Assembly: GCF_025698545.1 (NCBI RefSeq)
Contig: NC_068565.1
Coordinates: 3,658,001 to 3,722,000 of the forward strand
Direction of reading: 5' to 3'
DNA: 64,000 bases
Origin: Gossypium raimondii
Taxonomy: Eukaryota > Streptophyta > Magnoliopsida > Malvales > Malvaceae
Shown here: piece by piece, positions 11,898 through 23,940 of the stretch
How the letters are laid out: every line of letters begins with the position of its first letter
Numbering within the stretch: position 1 is the stretch's first letter
Translations under genes and position numbers: made by a program
The notes under the pieces: model-generated
Databases searched by the model: none
Told to the model about the DNA's origin: nothing
Seen by the model: only the letters and a program-made list of their open reading frames with translations

Positions 11898-12619
11898 ACC
11901 ACTAAGCTTTGTTAGATCAGTAACCTATTATATTTCATTGTCACCAAGATTTCCCTTTTTTTTTTTTTTTTGCTTATCATGCATTATGTGCTTGAGAGTT
12001 GAGAGAAATAAGACATCTCCAACATATTTTGTATACCAATAATTTTGTTATTATAATTAAATAAATCTTTTATGATGTTTATATTGCATATGAATTAACT
12101 TCAAGATTAATTTTATAATTTTTCGTGTACATATTAAATTAATTAATCATCTTATTTTAGAATACAGAAAATGGGTTTGCACGAAATATATGAAATGAAT
12201 CACAAAGTATTTGAACTATAAGTCATACTTAATATTCAAACCTCGCGGCCGAGTCAAAAAATTTCAAACAAAGAGTTATATTATTTATAAATTGAAAGAT
12301 TTTTATTCTTTCAAACTCTCATTAATTTATCCTTATTTTGATCAAAGGACAAACCTTTAAAGTAAATATTAATTAAGAACTATATTAATAATATATGAGC
12401 TAATATTTTATGCATCGTGGGACTCATCCACGGTTAATTTATCACAACATGCCACTTTTATTAATGAGAAAAATAACTATGTAATCAAATATTTATAAAT
12501 AAATATTGATAAATTTATTTAAATTTAATTGAAAATTAATAATATTTTTTGGATAAGTATTTGTATTTTATCCAAGAAGTAGTAAACAATAATATTTTGT
12601 GCAACAAACCAAAGAATTA
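11898..12619. other. D1 3' region and AT-rich spacer
   Basis: The first about 165 bases match the 3' flank of D2A (GAGAGAAATAAGACATCTC and the following stretch), so they are part of the older D1/D2 duplication. The remainder is AT-rich and featureless. Confidence 0.5.
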
Positions 12620-13270
12620 GACTACTTCTTGAATTCTTGCTAACAGATGATCCACAAAAGTTGTAATTCTACTAAATAATCTACCATTTCGCACTAGATG
12701 AATGCACATAAACATTCCAAGCCAACATAAGAAGATATGAGATAAGGGACTTACACTTAAGATGAGTTATTGCCCAACATTGTTCTTGATCCAACAAACC
12801 AACCATTATCCCAATGCCACACACTTCCAGAATTAACTACCAAAGCCCGCAAGAATATTCACATTCAAAGAAAATATGGTTCCGAGATTCAAGACCAGAG
12901 GAGCATAGCAGGCAATTCCTTTCACAGCAATCCCTATAGGTAGACTCTTAACAGAGACTACTGCAAGCTCCTTAAAACTTAAAATCCTTTTTCAATTCTA
13001 ATTGCTGGCTGAATTTGGCTCAACTAACCAAAAAGAACTCCCACTTAAAACATAATTTTGAACCCAAGCAACCCAAAAAGACCCTTCTGAAGCAAGCAAG
13101 GAATGAACTAATTGCAATATGCAAGCTTGGTTCCATTCCTCAAGACAATTGAATCCCAGTCTTCCTTTAGACTTGGGTAAGCAAATATTCCTCCAACTAA
13201 CCCTTGCACTAGTAGCTTAGATGTTGCTACCTTTCCAGAAGAACCAAGCACACAACTGGTTAACTTACTT
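12620..13270 (-). pseudogene. LINE ORF2 fragment (zinc-binding RT domain)
   Basis: On the minus strand, broken frames give CSSGLESRNHIFFECEYS-like residues (about 12850-12920) and, further upstream, NQACILQLVHSLLASEGSFW and WVAWVQNYVLSGSSFW (about 13030-13140). These match the C-terminal zinc-binding region of plant L1 reverse transcriptases. Only this part is left, with frameshifts, and it stops before the boundary of duplicated unit A. Confidence 0.7.
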
Positions 13271-14204
13271 CAACACAGACTAGGGCAATAGAGATTACTT
13301 ACTCCAAAATTCTGCCTACAAAACTTAAATGAAGATTTTATTAAACTACAACAATGAAAATTTCTAAGTTTCTCAGTCAATTTTAAAAACTTTAAACTGT
13401 AACTTCACATAATCCAATTAATTAATTATCTCTCATTCAATTATTCAATTTATGTAATTAGTAACACATGATTCAATGATATTAACTAGACCATTTCAGT
13501 ATCTAACTAAGTTAATCCCTCTTCCCCACTAACTATATCCCTCCACTAGGCAAGTTGGGTGAAGTCACCAAGAACAAACTTATTGGGTCGATTAGGGCAT
13601 CAAGTATATTCTTATTCTAGCTGCAAATTAACTTGTTCGTTAGTGCTACTAAAGTTAATTATAATATATTCAATTTAGATCTAAATCTTAATTTTCTTTT
13701 CCAAGACAAATAAAGATTATCAAATTAATGCAACTTGGTGATAAAGTAGGCAAATTAAATAAGCATATAACTGAATAAATAATTAGCACGGATCGAAAAA
13801 ATCAAAGAGAAAATAATTTAATTAACTAAACAATAGGATCTATTGTTGTTCCAAGAAAATAGAGTTTAGTTCATAATAAGTTGAAAAACCACACAAAAGA
13901 TATTTAGAACAGACTTTCATACAAAAAAAAGATAAAAATAATCTAGAGATAAAAATAGTAATAGAATTTATGTCGAGCATCCATATATCTTTTTCTTCTT
14001 GTTTTTTTCAAGCTTAAAGTTCCCCTTAATGTGAGAGAGTTGATTTTTAGCCTCCAAGTGATTTCTTCTTCTTTTCCTCCTTCCTTTTCTCTTAAATCTC
14101 ATCACCATTATATTAGGATTTTAATTGCACCGCTTCACTGCACGCAAAACGATACTAAAACAACTCTAAATATGAGGGTTATTATGGTGTCAACTACAAC
14201 AACA

Positions 14205-14405
14205 AAATGAACATTTTCAGCTATGAAAATCGTGAAGATAATGCTTTGAAATAAAATGAAAGATGATTTTCTTTCGAGTTACTTGATGGCATACATCGAG
14301 AAGGACATTGCTCGACAATTTTAAACCGATTCTTTCATTGATGACTTCAATTTAATGAAAAATCAAAGAATACAACTTAGGATGTTCAACTTTAAGAAAT
14401 AATGT
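14205..14405 (+). pseudogene. hAT transposase C-terminal relic, unit A
   Basis: Encodes, with stops, FSAMKIVK, KMKDDFLSSYL, AYIEKDIARQF and DDFNLMKN-like residues. It is the same hATC tail as at 8775-9345, more decayed. It lies about 0.7 kb upstream of D2A, the same relative place as the first copy has before D1. Confidence 0.65.
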
Positions 14406-15046
14406 TATATCTTAAGTTACTTTGATTTATGTTTTCTTTTAAGTAGACTATGTTAACATTTAAAAAGTAATAAATTACTATTTATTGCTAGATCATACTT
14501 ATGTTTAGCCCCTTGAATCAAATCCTAGATCCATCCATGATGGGTTTTTTCTATATAATAAAAAGAAAGAAAAGAAAAGACACAAAGAAGTAAAAATATA
14601 GTCAAAATGTTAAACTAAACTTAACATCAATGGGTGTCAAGATTCATTTAAATAAATAAAACAAAACTTGACACCCATGAGTATTGAGATCCTAATTAAA
14701 ATTTGTCTATTAACATTCTCTTTCCTCATCTCCGGATCTTGAAGAAATTCATTAATAAAAAGCCTATACTAAACTCGGCACCTATGGGTGTCGAGATACT
14801 CCAAAAAGTTAAATTTTGGAAAATAAATTTTATAGAAACTTAGTTTGGGAAACAATAAAAAAAATCCCTATATCCAAGTTTGAAATAAATTTGAATAACT
14901 ATTATCGAATAAAAGAAAATATGAAGCATAATAAATTATTAATTGAAATATCTTCGATCCTAAAATGAAATAAATTTAAACAGAATTCACATATTTTTAG
15001 ATTTAAGCAATCCCTTTTTCTCGATAACTACCTCAACACTAACCCT
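14406..15046. other. AT-rich upstream region of D2A
   Basis: Homologous to the D1 upstream region and to 27526-28155. Contains a GA-rich AAAAGAAAGAAAAGAAAAGA tract near 14560 but no gene. Leads to the D2A TATA box at 15047-15054. Confidence 0.45.
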
Positions 15047-15114
15047 TATATAAACCCATCCCATTGTTTTATTTTCATTGCATTAACAACTCTCTCTCAA
15101 TTAATAAATTCCAA

Positions 15115-15614
15115 ATGGATCGTTCAGTTTTAGTTGCTTTTCTTCTTTTATCATTTCTTCTAGCCACAGGTTTTCCTTTAACCTTTTTCAATTTATTGTC
15201 TTTTCAATTAATTTCTTGATTTCTCATGATATCATAAAATATTTGTATTTAACTCATTCAACTAGGCATCACATAATGGAATATTTAGGGAAAAGATGTT
15301 AAATGTACCATGCTTAATTTATGTATATTTCTTTAAAGAAAAAAAATGTGTTTTCGTATTTAATATTGACTCTTTTGAATAACATGTTCTTTGATTTTCT
15401 TGCATTTATTTGTTATGATGCAATCGTGTGAAACGAAATAGAGATGGGGCCTATGTCAGCGGAGGCTAAAACATGCGAGGTTGAAAGCGGTAAATTCAAG
15501 GGGATGTGCATGAGTTCTACCAACTGTGCTAGTGTTTGCAAATCAGAGCCTGGTTTTGATGGTGGACATTGCCAAGGCTTTCGTCGCCGATGCTTGTGCA
15601 CTAAGCCTTGTTAG
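15115..15614 (+). CDS. D2A, plant defensin, intact
   Basis: Exon 1 is 15115-15169 ([18 protein letters not shown]), the intron 15170-15441 with GT/AG borders, and exon 2 15442-15614 with stop TAG. The 75-residue product has a short signal peptide, then EMGPMSAEA, and a mature peptide starting [10 protein letters not shown] with eight cysteines (KTC, GMC, TNC, SVC, GHC, RRC, LC, KPC). TATA box 15047-15054. Its coding sequence is identical base for base with D2B, although the introns and flanks differ. Compared with D1 it has a signal peptide shorter by three residues and RRRCLC instead of RRQCVC. A secreted defence peptide is the expected role. Confidence 0.93.
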
Positions 15615-15954
15615 ATCAACAATCTATTATATTTCATTGTCACGAAGATTGCCTTTTTTTACTTATCATGCATTATATGCTTGAGAGTTGAGAGAAATAA
15701 GACATCTCGAACATGTTTTGTAAACCAGTAATTTTATTATTAGAATTAAATTAATCTTTTATGATGTTTATATTGCACAAAAAATATTAATATTGATGGT
15801 CAAAAAAAATTCTCAACATTAATTTTAAAATATTTTATTTTGGTCAAAAATAAACATATTATGTGGATTGAATTTTAATTCAATTGACATAATAAGAACT
15901 TTTCTTATTTGCGAATCCCATCACCATTAGACATTAGATCTCCCTTATCAACCC

Positions 15955-17135
15955 AAATTTCACTATTTTCCTCACTACAATAGGGGCATAAATGGCTGCC
16001 ACAACTGATACAAATTAACACCTCTGCCATATAATAGTAACAATCCCAATACATTTAATATCCTATCATCATCACCCTTCCCCTCGTTAGCCCCAACCGA
16101 CAGTACTAAATCCTTAAATGCTTGGAGAATTCTATCCACCTCTTTGGTACCATCTTCCTTATCACCACTGAATGTATCCATGGAAGAATTCATATCTGTA
16201 TCACAGCCACAGTATTGATTAATCACACTGGATCGAATTCATTAACAAAGACACTGTACCGCTCATTCCCAACTTGAAGTTGAATAATCTCATCAATACG
16301 ATAAGAACAATTTGTTATAATTTGTATATTGGCTTTCATAAAAGAACTAGGTTGCAAAGTCCCTTCATCAACAGAGACGAATTCATCCCACCTTGCCTAA
16401 ATGTTCTGGAATGTAAAAACATTCCAAGCATGAATAGGAACGCCCCTACAGGCAAGCTACACTCTTCGACTCTCTACCTTAATTTTATCCGACCACCACT
16501 GCTTATGCATGAAGCAACTATCTAGGATGGCCCACTGATTTGCTTTGACAAACTCCAACATCTCCACACTCTCGAACACCACCAGGATCATAGACCCAGA
16601 TAGTCTCATAATCGTTTCTCCCCTAATACCCTTTTCATAAATATCTTTCTCTAGCTCATCAATTCTATAGAAACGTCTGCAACACCCAGTCATACTTCTA
16701 TGCAAAACATGAAGTTTCTCCACATCTATCACACCTGGAATGATCTTTTCATTGTCCGCTATAACCTTCTCCCTGGACTCTTCTTCCGCATGGATGGAGT
16801 TCTCTTGAGAGCTTAACTCCTTTAAGACCTGTTTCTTTCTCTAGAACGATGAACAAGTTTTGAATCTCACCAAGTTAACAATGAGTCAATGATTAAACAT
16901 TCAAAACTCGTCCATTCTATCAATGGTCCTTCTCGCATCCTCCATACAAGCGTACCTGATGAAACTAAATCTTTTTCCTGATCTACTCTTTTTGCGTGGC
17001 ATGAAAGCATCCAACACCTTTCCATGATATCCAAACAATTGCTTCAGCCAACGCCAATTCATCCCATCCGGGATATTACTAACAAAGACCGTAACACAGC
17101 CCATCGTCTCTAAGATCATCCATATAGTTTTATCT
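15955..17135 (-). pseudogene. LINE ORF1 relic (RRM type), unit A, minus strand
   Basis: Starting near 17119 the frame gives [20 protein letters not shown], then [20 protein letters not shown] and [20 protein letters not shown], an RNA-recognition motif of the kind found in plant L1 ORF1 proteins. After a gap with stops it resumes as SMTGCCRRFYRIDELEKDIY (about 16690) and MRLSGSMILVVFESVEMLEF (about 16610). An acidic segment DTFSGDKEDGTKEVDRIL follows (about 16170). Frames are broken, so it is non-functional. Unit B carries the same relic with a CACTA element inside it. Confidence 0.75.
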
Positions 17136-17501
17136 CACTTCCTTTACCGCCTCCTGTTCCTTTCCTATTTAGTTCATGCTTTTGGCTGAGTTTCAGTGAC
17201 TCGTTCTTTAGCTTAGCTTTGTTGCAGGTATTAGAGGTTGGCTTTCTTGACAGTCCTGTCATTGTCCATCAATATGCTACTATTTTTCATTGACCCAACG
17301 AGATAACTCAGAGTCAACTCCATCCTACCCAAATAATATTTGATACACATTTTACTCTTCAATTAAATCTAAACATATATCTTATCACTAGTCTCACATG
17401 TTCGCTCCATTAATTAGTACAAAATGGACTCTCCGTTCAGTTTCAATTGCTGTTCTACTCCTGTTGGTACTTCTAGTAACAGGTAATTCGAATAGAATGT
17501 A

Positions 17502-18100
17502 TGTTGTGCGGAAGCGTGTAAAAGAGTAAAATTATTGTACTAAAAAATCACACTAAGTTCAATTCCCAGGAAAGAGAGGTGGATCACAAGGATCGCTTAA
17601 GTACCAGGTCTTTCCTAGCCAGAATATCTCTCAATCGTAATTTAATAGCACAATAAATCACTACAATCACACACACAATTCATGCAGAATAATACAATAA
17701 AGAACACAAGAATTTAACGAGGTTCAGCAAATTTTGCCTACGTCCTCGGGCACTACCAAATATATTTCACTCCAAAATACAAGTGAGAATTTACAAAGAG
17801 AGAGAGAAAACAATGCCTTAAGTAGAGAATGGCAAGTTTGAGATACAGAATGAGAGATGGTTATGCCTATTTATAGTTGAGGTTCAGGGATCAACTTGCA
17901 AAGTCACTTTACAATTAGGGACCATATATTGCAAATATCTCAGATTTTATTATGCCAATATCTCGATACCCATATCTTTGACTTTCCAATATTTGATACC
18001 CATATCTTTGACTTTCCAATATTTGATACCCATATCTTTGACTTTCTATTATTTGATACCCATATCTTTGATTTTTCATAAATATGGGTAATTCCCAATA
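17502..18100 (-). repeat. Copia-1 3' LTR (element sense)
   Basis: 599 bases; the plus strand begins TGTTGTGCGG and ends CCCAATA. It contains a TATA-like CTATTTATAG (17867-17876) and, on its U3 side, a four-copy 30-bp tandem repeat (17965-18084). Confidence 0.9.
17965..18084. repeat. Four 30-bp tandem repeats in LTR U3
   Basis: Units begin GATACCCATATCTTTGA at 17965, 17995, 18025 and 18055. The same array is in the other LTR at 22633-22752. In element orientation it lies upstream of the TATA-like box, so it may be a transcriptional enhancer array (inference). Confidence 0.85.
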
Positions 18101-18193
18101 ATCTCCACCTTTAAGATTTGATTCGAGAAATCTTATCTTCACACAATTCTCTCTGCCTTTGTCAACAACACTTGATAGTGCCTTCTTCAACTG

Positions 18194-21100
18194 TTAAACA
18201 TGCAGAATATTGATCAAGTTCAAACAATGTTCGAACTTGATTGTTGTTACCACCTTGGTCATCATATCTGCGGGATTATCTGCAGTCTTAATCTTCTGAA
18301 GGTGAATTTTCCCCTCATCAATAATTTCCCGCACAAAATGGAAACGTACGTCGATATGCTTTGTACGTACATGATAGACTTGATTCTTTGCTAAATGAAT
18401 AGCACTTTGACTATCACAATACACATTAATATGCTCCTGAACCAATCCTAAGGTTTTAACCATACCTTGTAACCAAATAGCTTCCTTCTGACCTCTCATT
18501 ATGACCATGTATTCAACTTCCGTGGTTGACAATGCAATCAGAGACTGCATGTAGACTTCCAACTTATTGGTCCTCCAAGAAGAGTAAACACATAACCAAG
18601 TGGTTGATCTTCGTTTGTCCAAATCACCAAGCATAATCGAATCAACGTACCCAACAACACCTTTACCAAGTGTAGTATCCTGCTTGAACAAGTAATCCAA
18701 TATCCATGGTCTTATGAATATACCGTAGAATCCATTTCACAGCTTGCCAATGTCCTTTTCCAGGATTATGCATATACCTGCTCACTATACTAACTGCCTG
18801 TGAAATGTCGGGTCTTGTACACACCATTGCATACATCAAGCTACCTACTGCATTAGAATACGGAACTTGTAACATGTATTCTTGTTCCGTATTTGTCGAA
18901 GGAGATAGTTGTTCAGAAAGCTTGAAATGAGAAGCCAACGGGGTACTTACAGCTTTAGTCTGCTCGTTCATGCCAAACTTCTGTAGTATCTTCTTTAAAT
19001 ATTGCTTCTGAGACAAACTAACTCTGCCATGAGCTCTATCCCTACATATTTCCATGCCAGGGATCTTCTTAGCTTCACCTAGATCTTTCATCTCAAACTC
19101 AAGGTTGAGTTGAGTCTTCAATCTCTCAATTTCAACTTTACTCTTAGATGCTATCAACATATCATCAACATATAATAGCAAGTATACGAAAAATCCTTCT
19201 TGTAGCTTCTGAAAATACACGCAATGATCAAATTTACTTCTTGTATACCTTTGCCCTTTCATGAACTGATCAAATCGCTTGTACCACTGCCTCGGAGATT
19301 GTTTCAATCCATAAAGCGACTTTGTCAGTTTGCAAACCCAATTTTCTTTATCAGCAACCTTGAATCCATCTGGCTGAGTCATATAGATTTCCTCTTCCAA
19401 ATCACCGTGTAAAAATGCGGTATTCACATCGAGCTGAACTAGTTCAAGATCATATTGCGCAACCAAGGCTACCAAAATCCGAATAGACGAATGCTTCACA
19501 ACTGGAGAAAATACTTCATTGTAGTCTATTCCTTCTTTCTGAGCGTAACCCTTTGCTACCAATCTAGCCTTGTATCGAACTTCATTTTTATCAGGAAATC
19601 CTTCCTTCTTTGCATATACCCATTTGCATCCAATTGCCTTCTTTCCTTTAGGTAGTGTCACCAACTCCCAAGTCCTATTTTTATGAAGAGACTGCATTTC
19701 TTCATTCATAGCTTGCTTCCACTTTACACTATCAGAGTTACTTCTTGCTTCTGTGTAAGTAGAAGGAACATCATTATCTGCAATTGGAAGTGCATAGGCC
19801 ACCATATCATCAAAGCGAGCAGGCATACGAATCTCTCTTCTTGGCCTTCTATATGCAATTGAATCATGTTGCTGTAGAAGTTCTTGGGTCGAAACTTCTT
19901 CATCATTTGTTCCTTCAATATTAGCTGGATCATCATTAACCTTTTCAAGCTCCACCTGCTACAAAGTGCCACTGGTTATGTTATCCTTTTGTGAATCATT
20001 GTTCTTCATCATGGTTGATTCATCAAAAGTCACATCTCTACTGAAAATTATTTTCTTTGTATCAGGACACCAGAGACGGTATCCTTTTACTCCACTAGTT
20101 ATACCCATGAATAATGCTTTCTTTGCTCTTAGGTCTAACTTAGATTCTTTTACATGATAATATGCAGTGGAACCAAAAACATGTAAAGAATCATAATCAG
20201 TAGCAGGTTTACCAGCCCACCTCTCCATAGGAGTTTTTCCATTTATTGCAGCTGATGGCAACCGATTAATTAGATGGCACGTATATGTAACTGCCTCAGC
20301 CCAAAATTCTTTGCCCAATCCAGCATTGGACAACATACATCGAACTTTCTCCAGTATAGTCCGATTTATATGTTCTGCCACCCCATTCTGTTGTGGTGTA
20401 TCTCGAACAGTGAAGTGTCGTACAATACCTTCATCGTGACATACTTGTAGAAATGGATCATTCCTGTACTCAGTACCATTGTCTGATTGAAGTCGTTTGA
20501 CTTTTCGACCAGTCTGGGTCTCCACCATCTTCTTCCATTTCAGAAATACATCCAAAACTTTATTTTTCCTTTTCATTAGATACACCCATACTTTTCTTGA
20601 ATAATCATCAACAAAAGTAACAAAATAGTGCATACCTCCCAAAGAAGCCACTTTAGTAGGTCCCCACACATCACTGTGAACGTAGTCCAGAATTTCTTTT
20701 GTATTGTGAATTGCTGAACCAAATTTTATCCTCGTCTGCTTGCCCAGAACACAATGTTCACAGAATTCCAATTTGCAAGAATTTGCACCTTTCAACAAAC
20801 CTTGCTTCGCCAAACTTTGCAAAGCTTTTTCACCAGCATGTCCCAATCGCATATGCCATAACCTGGTAGCCTCTGAATCTGCATCTTTCGTAGAAGCTGT
20901 TGATGTTGATCCAATAACTGTACTTCCATTTAAATAGTACAGATTATTCCTTCTTGTGCCTTTCATCACCGTAATACCCCAGCTACTACCTTTAGTAATC
21001 CATCTCTCAAAGTGATTGTGAGCCCTTTAGATTCTAGGACCCCTAATGAGATAAAATTTTTCTTCAAGCTAGGTATGTAGCGAACATCTGTCAAGACTTG

Positions 21101-21298
21101 AATTGAGCCGTCGTGATTCTTCAATTGGATTGTACCTACTCCCATTGTCTTACAAGCGCTATCATTGCCCATAAAAACAGCTCCATCTTCTAGTTCTTTA
21201 AGACTAGAAAACCAGTCCTTATTAGGACACATATGGTAAGTACATCCTGAATCCAAAATCCACTCATCTGTATGACATGCCATTGCCACGCCAACCAA
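18194..21298 (-). pseudogene. Copia-1 pol: protease, integrase, RT, RNase H; frameshifted
   Basis: From the N-terminus: protease with WILDSGCTYHM (about 21245); GAG-pre-integrase zinc motif LWHMRLGHAGEKAL ... CEHCVLGKQ (about 20860-20740); integrase core with DVWGP, FVDDYSR and QSDNGTEY; RT with GCKWVYAKKEG, LVAKGYAQKEGIDY and the catalytic YVDDM (about 19165); RNase H ending near 18194 with TKHIDVRFHFVREI. The polyprotein is spread over several frames (breaks near 20967, 19957 and 18680), so this copy is not autonomous. All catalytic blocks are still recognisable, in line with a fairly recent insertion. Confidence 0.9.
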
Positions 21299-21365
21299 GC
21301 TAAAGTCTGACTCCTCATCATGCTCCGCTACACATGCATCAGAAATAGCTTTACCCTTTTGTAAC

Positions 21366-22127
21366 TTAGGACAATTCTTTTTCCAATGCCCTTTTCACGA
21401 CAAAAGCACATTCATCTTTGGCGGTCTCCTTTGGACTTACTCCTTCTACAGATTTGTTCTGCTGTGAACGACCTCTTACTGTTAAGACTTCTGTAGTTGT
21501 ATCTCTGTGATCTTTTTTATCTTTCTTTCGAGTCTCAGATCTATACAACGCACTACAGACTGCATCAAATGTGATTGTATCCTTCCCATGAAGCAATGTG
21601 GTGGTAAGATGATCATATTCATCAGGAAGAGAATTCAACAACAGTAATGCCTTGTCTTCATCTTCAAATTTCTCATCCAAATTTAGCAAGTCTGCTAAAA
21701 TTTTATTGAATGAGTTCACATGGTCATTCATCGACATACCGGTGCATCGTGAATCGATAAAGTTTCTTTTTCATATAAAGCCTATTTTCAAGACTTTTGT
21801 TAGAAACTTTTCTTCCAAGTGTACCCCACAACTTCTTCACGATGTCTCCCTCATGATGAGTACTACGCTCTTTGGCCAAACATAGGCGAATTGTTCCACA
21901 TGCCTGTCTATTGATCTTGGCCCACTCCTTGTCATCCATCTTGTCGGTTTTTCTTCAAGGGCTATATCCACTCTTTGCGACATAAGACATCCAGATCTCA
22001 CATTGCCACATACCAAAATTATTGATACCATCAAATTCTCTACTTCAAATTTCGCATTGGTCACGATGAGTCTTTGACGATGACTTTTCCATTTTTTCTC
22101 CTCAATCCCAACTACTGACGTGAACAA
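21366..22127 (-). pseudogene. Copia-1 gag, frameshifted
   Basis: Fragments in three frames make up a copia gag: an N-terminal part near 22127-21900, a middle part with CGTIRLCLAKERSTHHEGDI (about 21895-21840), and a C-terminal part MSMNDHVNSFNKILADLLNL (21737) through LLLLNSLPDEYDHLTTTLLH to a basic tail. The zinc-knuckle region near 21400 is broken. The frame changes are more frequent here than in pol. Confidence 0.8.
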
Positions 22128-22176
22128 AGGCCGTGAACGATCGTATTCCCAAGTACGAATCTAGCTCGATACCAAT

Positions 22177-22768
22177 TGTTGTGCGAAGCGTGTAAAGAGT
22201 AAAATTATTGTACTAAAAATCACACTAAGTTCAATTCCGGAAAGAGGTGGATCACAAGGATCGCTTAAGTACCGTGTCTTTCCTAGCCGAATATCCTCAA
22301 TCGTAATTTAATAGCACAATAAATCACTACAATCACACACACAATTTATGCAGAATAATACAATAAAGAACACAAGAATTTAACGAGGTTCAGCAAATTT
22401 TGCCTACGTCCTCGGGCACTACCAAATATATTTCACTCCAAAATACAAGTGAGAATTTACAAAGAGAGAGAGAGAAAACAATGCCTTAAGTAGAGAATGG
22501 CAAGTTTGAGATACAGAATGAGAGATGGTTATGCCTATTTATAGTTGAGGTTCAGGGATCAACTTGCAAAGTCACTTTACAATTAGGGACCATATATTGC
22601 AAATATCTCAGATTTTATTATGCCAATATCTCGATACCCATATCTTTGACTTTCCAATATTTGATACCCATATCTTTGACTTTCCAATATTTGATACCCA
22701 TATCTTTGACTTTCTATTATTTGATACCCATATCTTTGATTTTCCATAAATATGGATAATTCCCAATA
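22177..22768 (-). repeat. Copia-1 5' LTR (element sense)
   Basis: 592 bases, nearly identical to 17502-18100 except for a cluster of small deletions in its first about 135 plus-strand bases. Carries the same TATA-like box (22535-22544) and 30-bp repeats (22633-22752). Confidence 0.9.
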
Positions 22769-23163
22769 ATGTATATTTATATTTAATATTCACTTATTCG
22801 AATAATATATATATTGCGTGGTTTGATGATAAAATTACGTGAAATGAAATAGAGATGGTACCTATTGCTGTGGAGAGTGGGACATGCAAGACTCCAAGCA
22901 CTAAATTCAAAGGCATGTGCAAAAATTTTGCTAACTGTGCTAATATTTGCGAGGGGGTGCCAGGTTTCAGCGGTGGACATTGCCAAGGCTTTCGTTGTCA
23001 ACCAAGTCTTGTTAGATGTGCAATCTATATTATATTCCATTGTGCTGTGTGCTTGAGAATTGGAGAGTATTAAGATGTCTTCAACATATTTTGTATATGA
23101 ATTTTTTATATTAATAATAAATGATCTTTTTATAATGTTTTTGTTGCAATTGTATACACACAA

Positions 23164-23397
23164 TTGTATATGAATTTATATTTAATATTAAATGATCTTT
23201 TATGTGTTTGTTCGATCTTCGGTTTGTTGGATTTCTTTACTGATTTTAAAATTGTATGGATCGGCCATACGAGTAATAGAGTTGTGGATTGCCTTTGTAA
23301 ACTTGCGTTAAATAAATGTTGTACCCTTTCTTTCAACATGGAGCATCTTTACGATATCCATGACTTTGAAATTGTTGATTCTTGTTAATATGAGGTA
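23164..23397 (+). pseudogene. LINE RNase H tail relic, unit A
   Basis: Encodes DFFTDFKIVWIGHTSNRVVD and CLCKLALNKCCTLSFNMEHL followed by YDIHDFEIVDSC and a stop. This resembles the RNase H-like C-terminus of plant LINE ORF2 (the VVDCLCKLA segment corresponds to the usual ADALAKLA-type helix). It is short, isolated and partly supported by its matching copy at 35437-35637. The identification rests on family resemblance only. Confidence 0.5.
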
Positions 23398-23847
23398 GTG
23401 ATTTTCGTGCCCATTTTATAAAAAAATCAAACACATACTCATCTAATAAAATTTTTATTTTTGTTTAAAAATTAAAATTATATTTTTTATTTAAATATCA
23501 TATTACTAGTTACATATTCATCCTAATCACCGATTCTTATTTATAAGCTAAAAGTGTCCACGATTAGGTTAAGGGCTTCTATACATTAAACATAGTAACA
23601 TATTAAATTTTATTGTATAAAAATGTATTAATTTTAATCTAATTTGACATTTTAATAATAAATATAAAATAAATAAACTTGAATAATTATATAAAATATT
23701 CAACAAAATTTTAAAAACCAAAAGAAAAAACCCGCAATATATAGGCTAAGTTGTTGTGGTGTAAATGAAAGTGATTTAAGACCACTAGAAAAATAACAAA
23801 TGTGGGATTCATCCTTTTTTCTCGATAACTACTACGATCTCAATGCT
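23398..23847. other. AT-rich spacer and conserved D4-type promoter block
   Basis: From about 23755 a block GTGTAAATGAAAGTGATTTA, then GTGGGATTCATCC and TCTCGATAACTAC, leads to the TATA box at 23848-23855. The same block precedes D4B, D5 and D6, so it is a shared defensin promoter. Confidence 0.55.
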
Positions 23848-23940
23848 TATATAAATGTATCTTAATGATATGCTTTCATTGCATCAAAAACTCTCAATCT
23901 CTCTCTCTCACACATATTCACACTTTTAATAATATTTAAA

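Larger units (their letters stand above)
17502..22768 (-). mobile_element. Ty1/copia LTR retrotransposon in the D3A intron
   Basis: Two LTRs (17502-18100 and 22177-22768) enclose gag-pol on the minus strand. The target duplication is ATGTA at 17497-17501 and 22769-22773, and the D3B intron at 35022-35026 shows the unoccupied site with a single ATGTA. Internal to the 5' LTR (element sense) is a primer-binding site ATTGGTATCGAGC (22176 downward), complementary to initiator-Met tRNA apart from one missing base. A purine tract AAAGGTGGAGAT (about 18112-18101) precedes the 3' LTR. Domain order protease, integrase, RT, RNase H defines copia. Confidence 0.95.
17424..23015 (+). pseudogene. D3A, defensin pseudogene split by a Copia element
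   Basis: Exon 1 is 17424-17482 and has one extra C (CTCCGTTC where D3B has CTCGTTC), which throws the signal peptide out of frame. The intron contains the Copia element 17502-22768. Exon 2 starts at 22853 and encodes EMVPIAVESGTCKTPSTKFK with cysteines 1 to 5, but 10 bases present in D3B are missing after FRCQ. This removes cysteines 6 and 7 and shifts the frame so that it reads through to a stop at 23071-23073. The ancestral stop position is 23013-23015. Three separate lesions make this a dead gene. Confidence 0.9.

Noticed and set aside
15413..15601. Antisense ORF over D2A exon 2 (repeated at 28520-28708)
   Set aside because: Mirror of the defensin coding exon; the defensin strand has splice sites, signal peptide and eight cysteines.
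17896..18081. ORF with repeated DTHIFDFPIF
   Set aside because: Product of the 30-bp tandem repeat in the LTR, not a protein.
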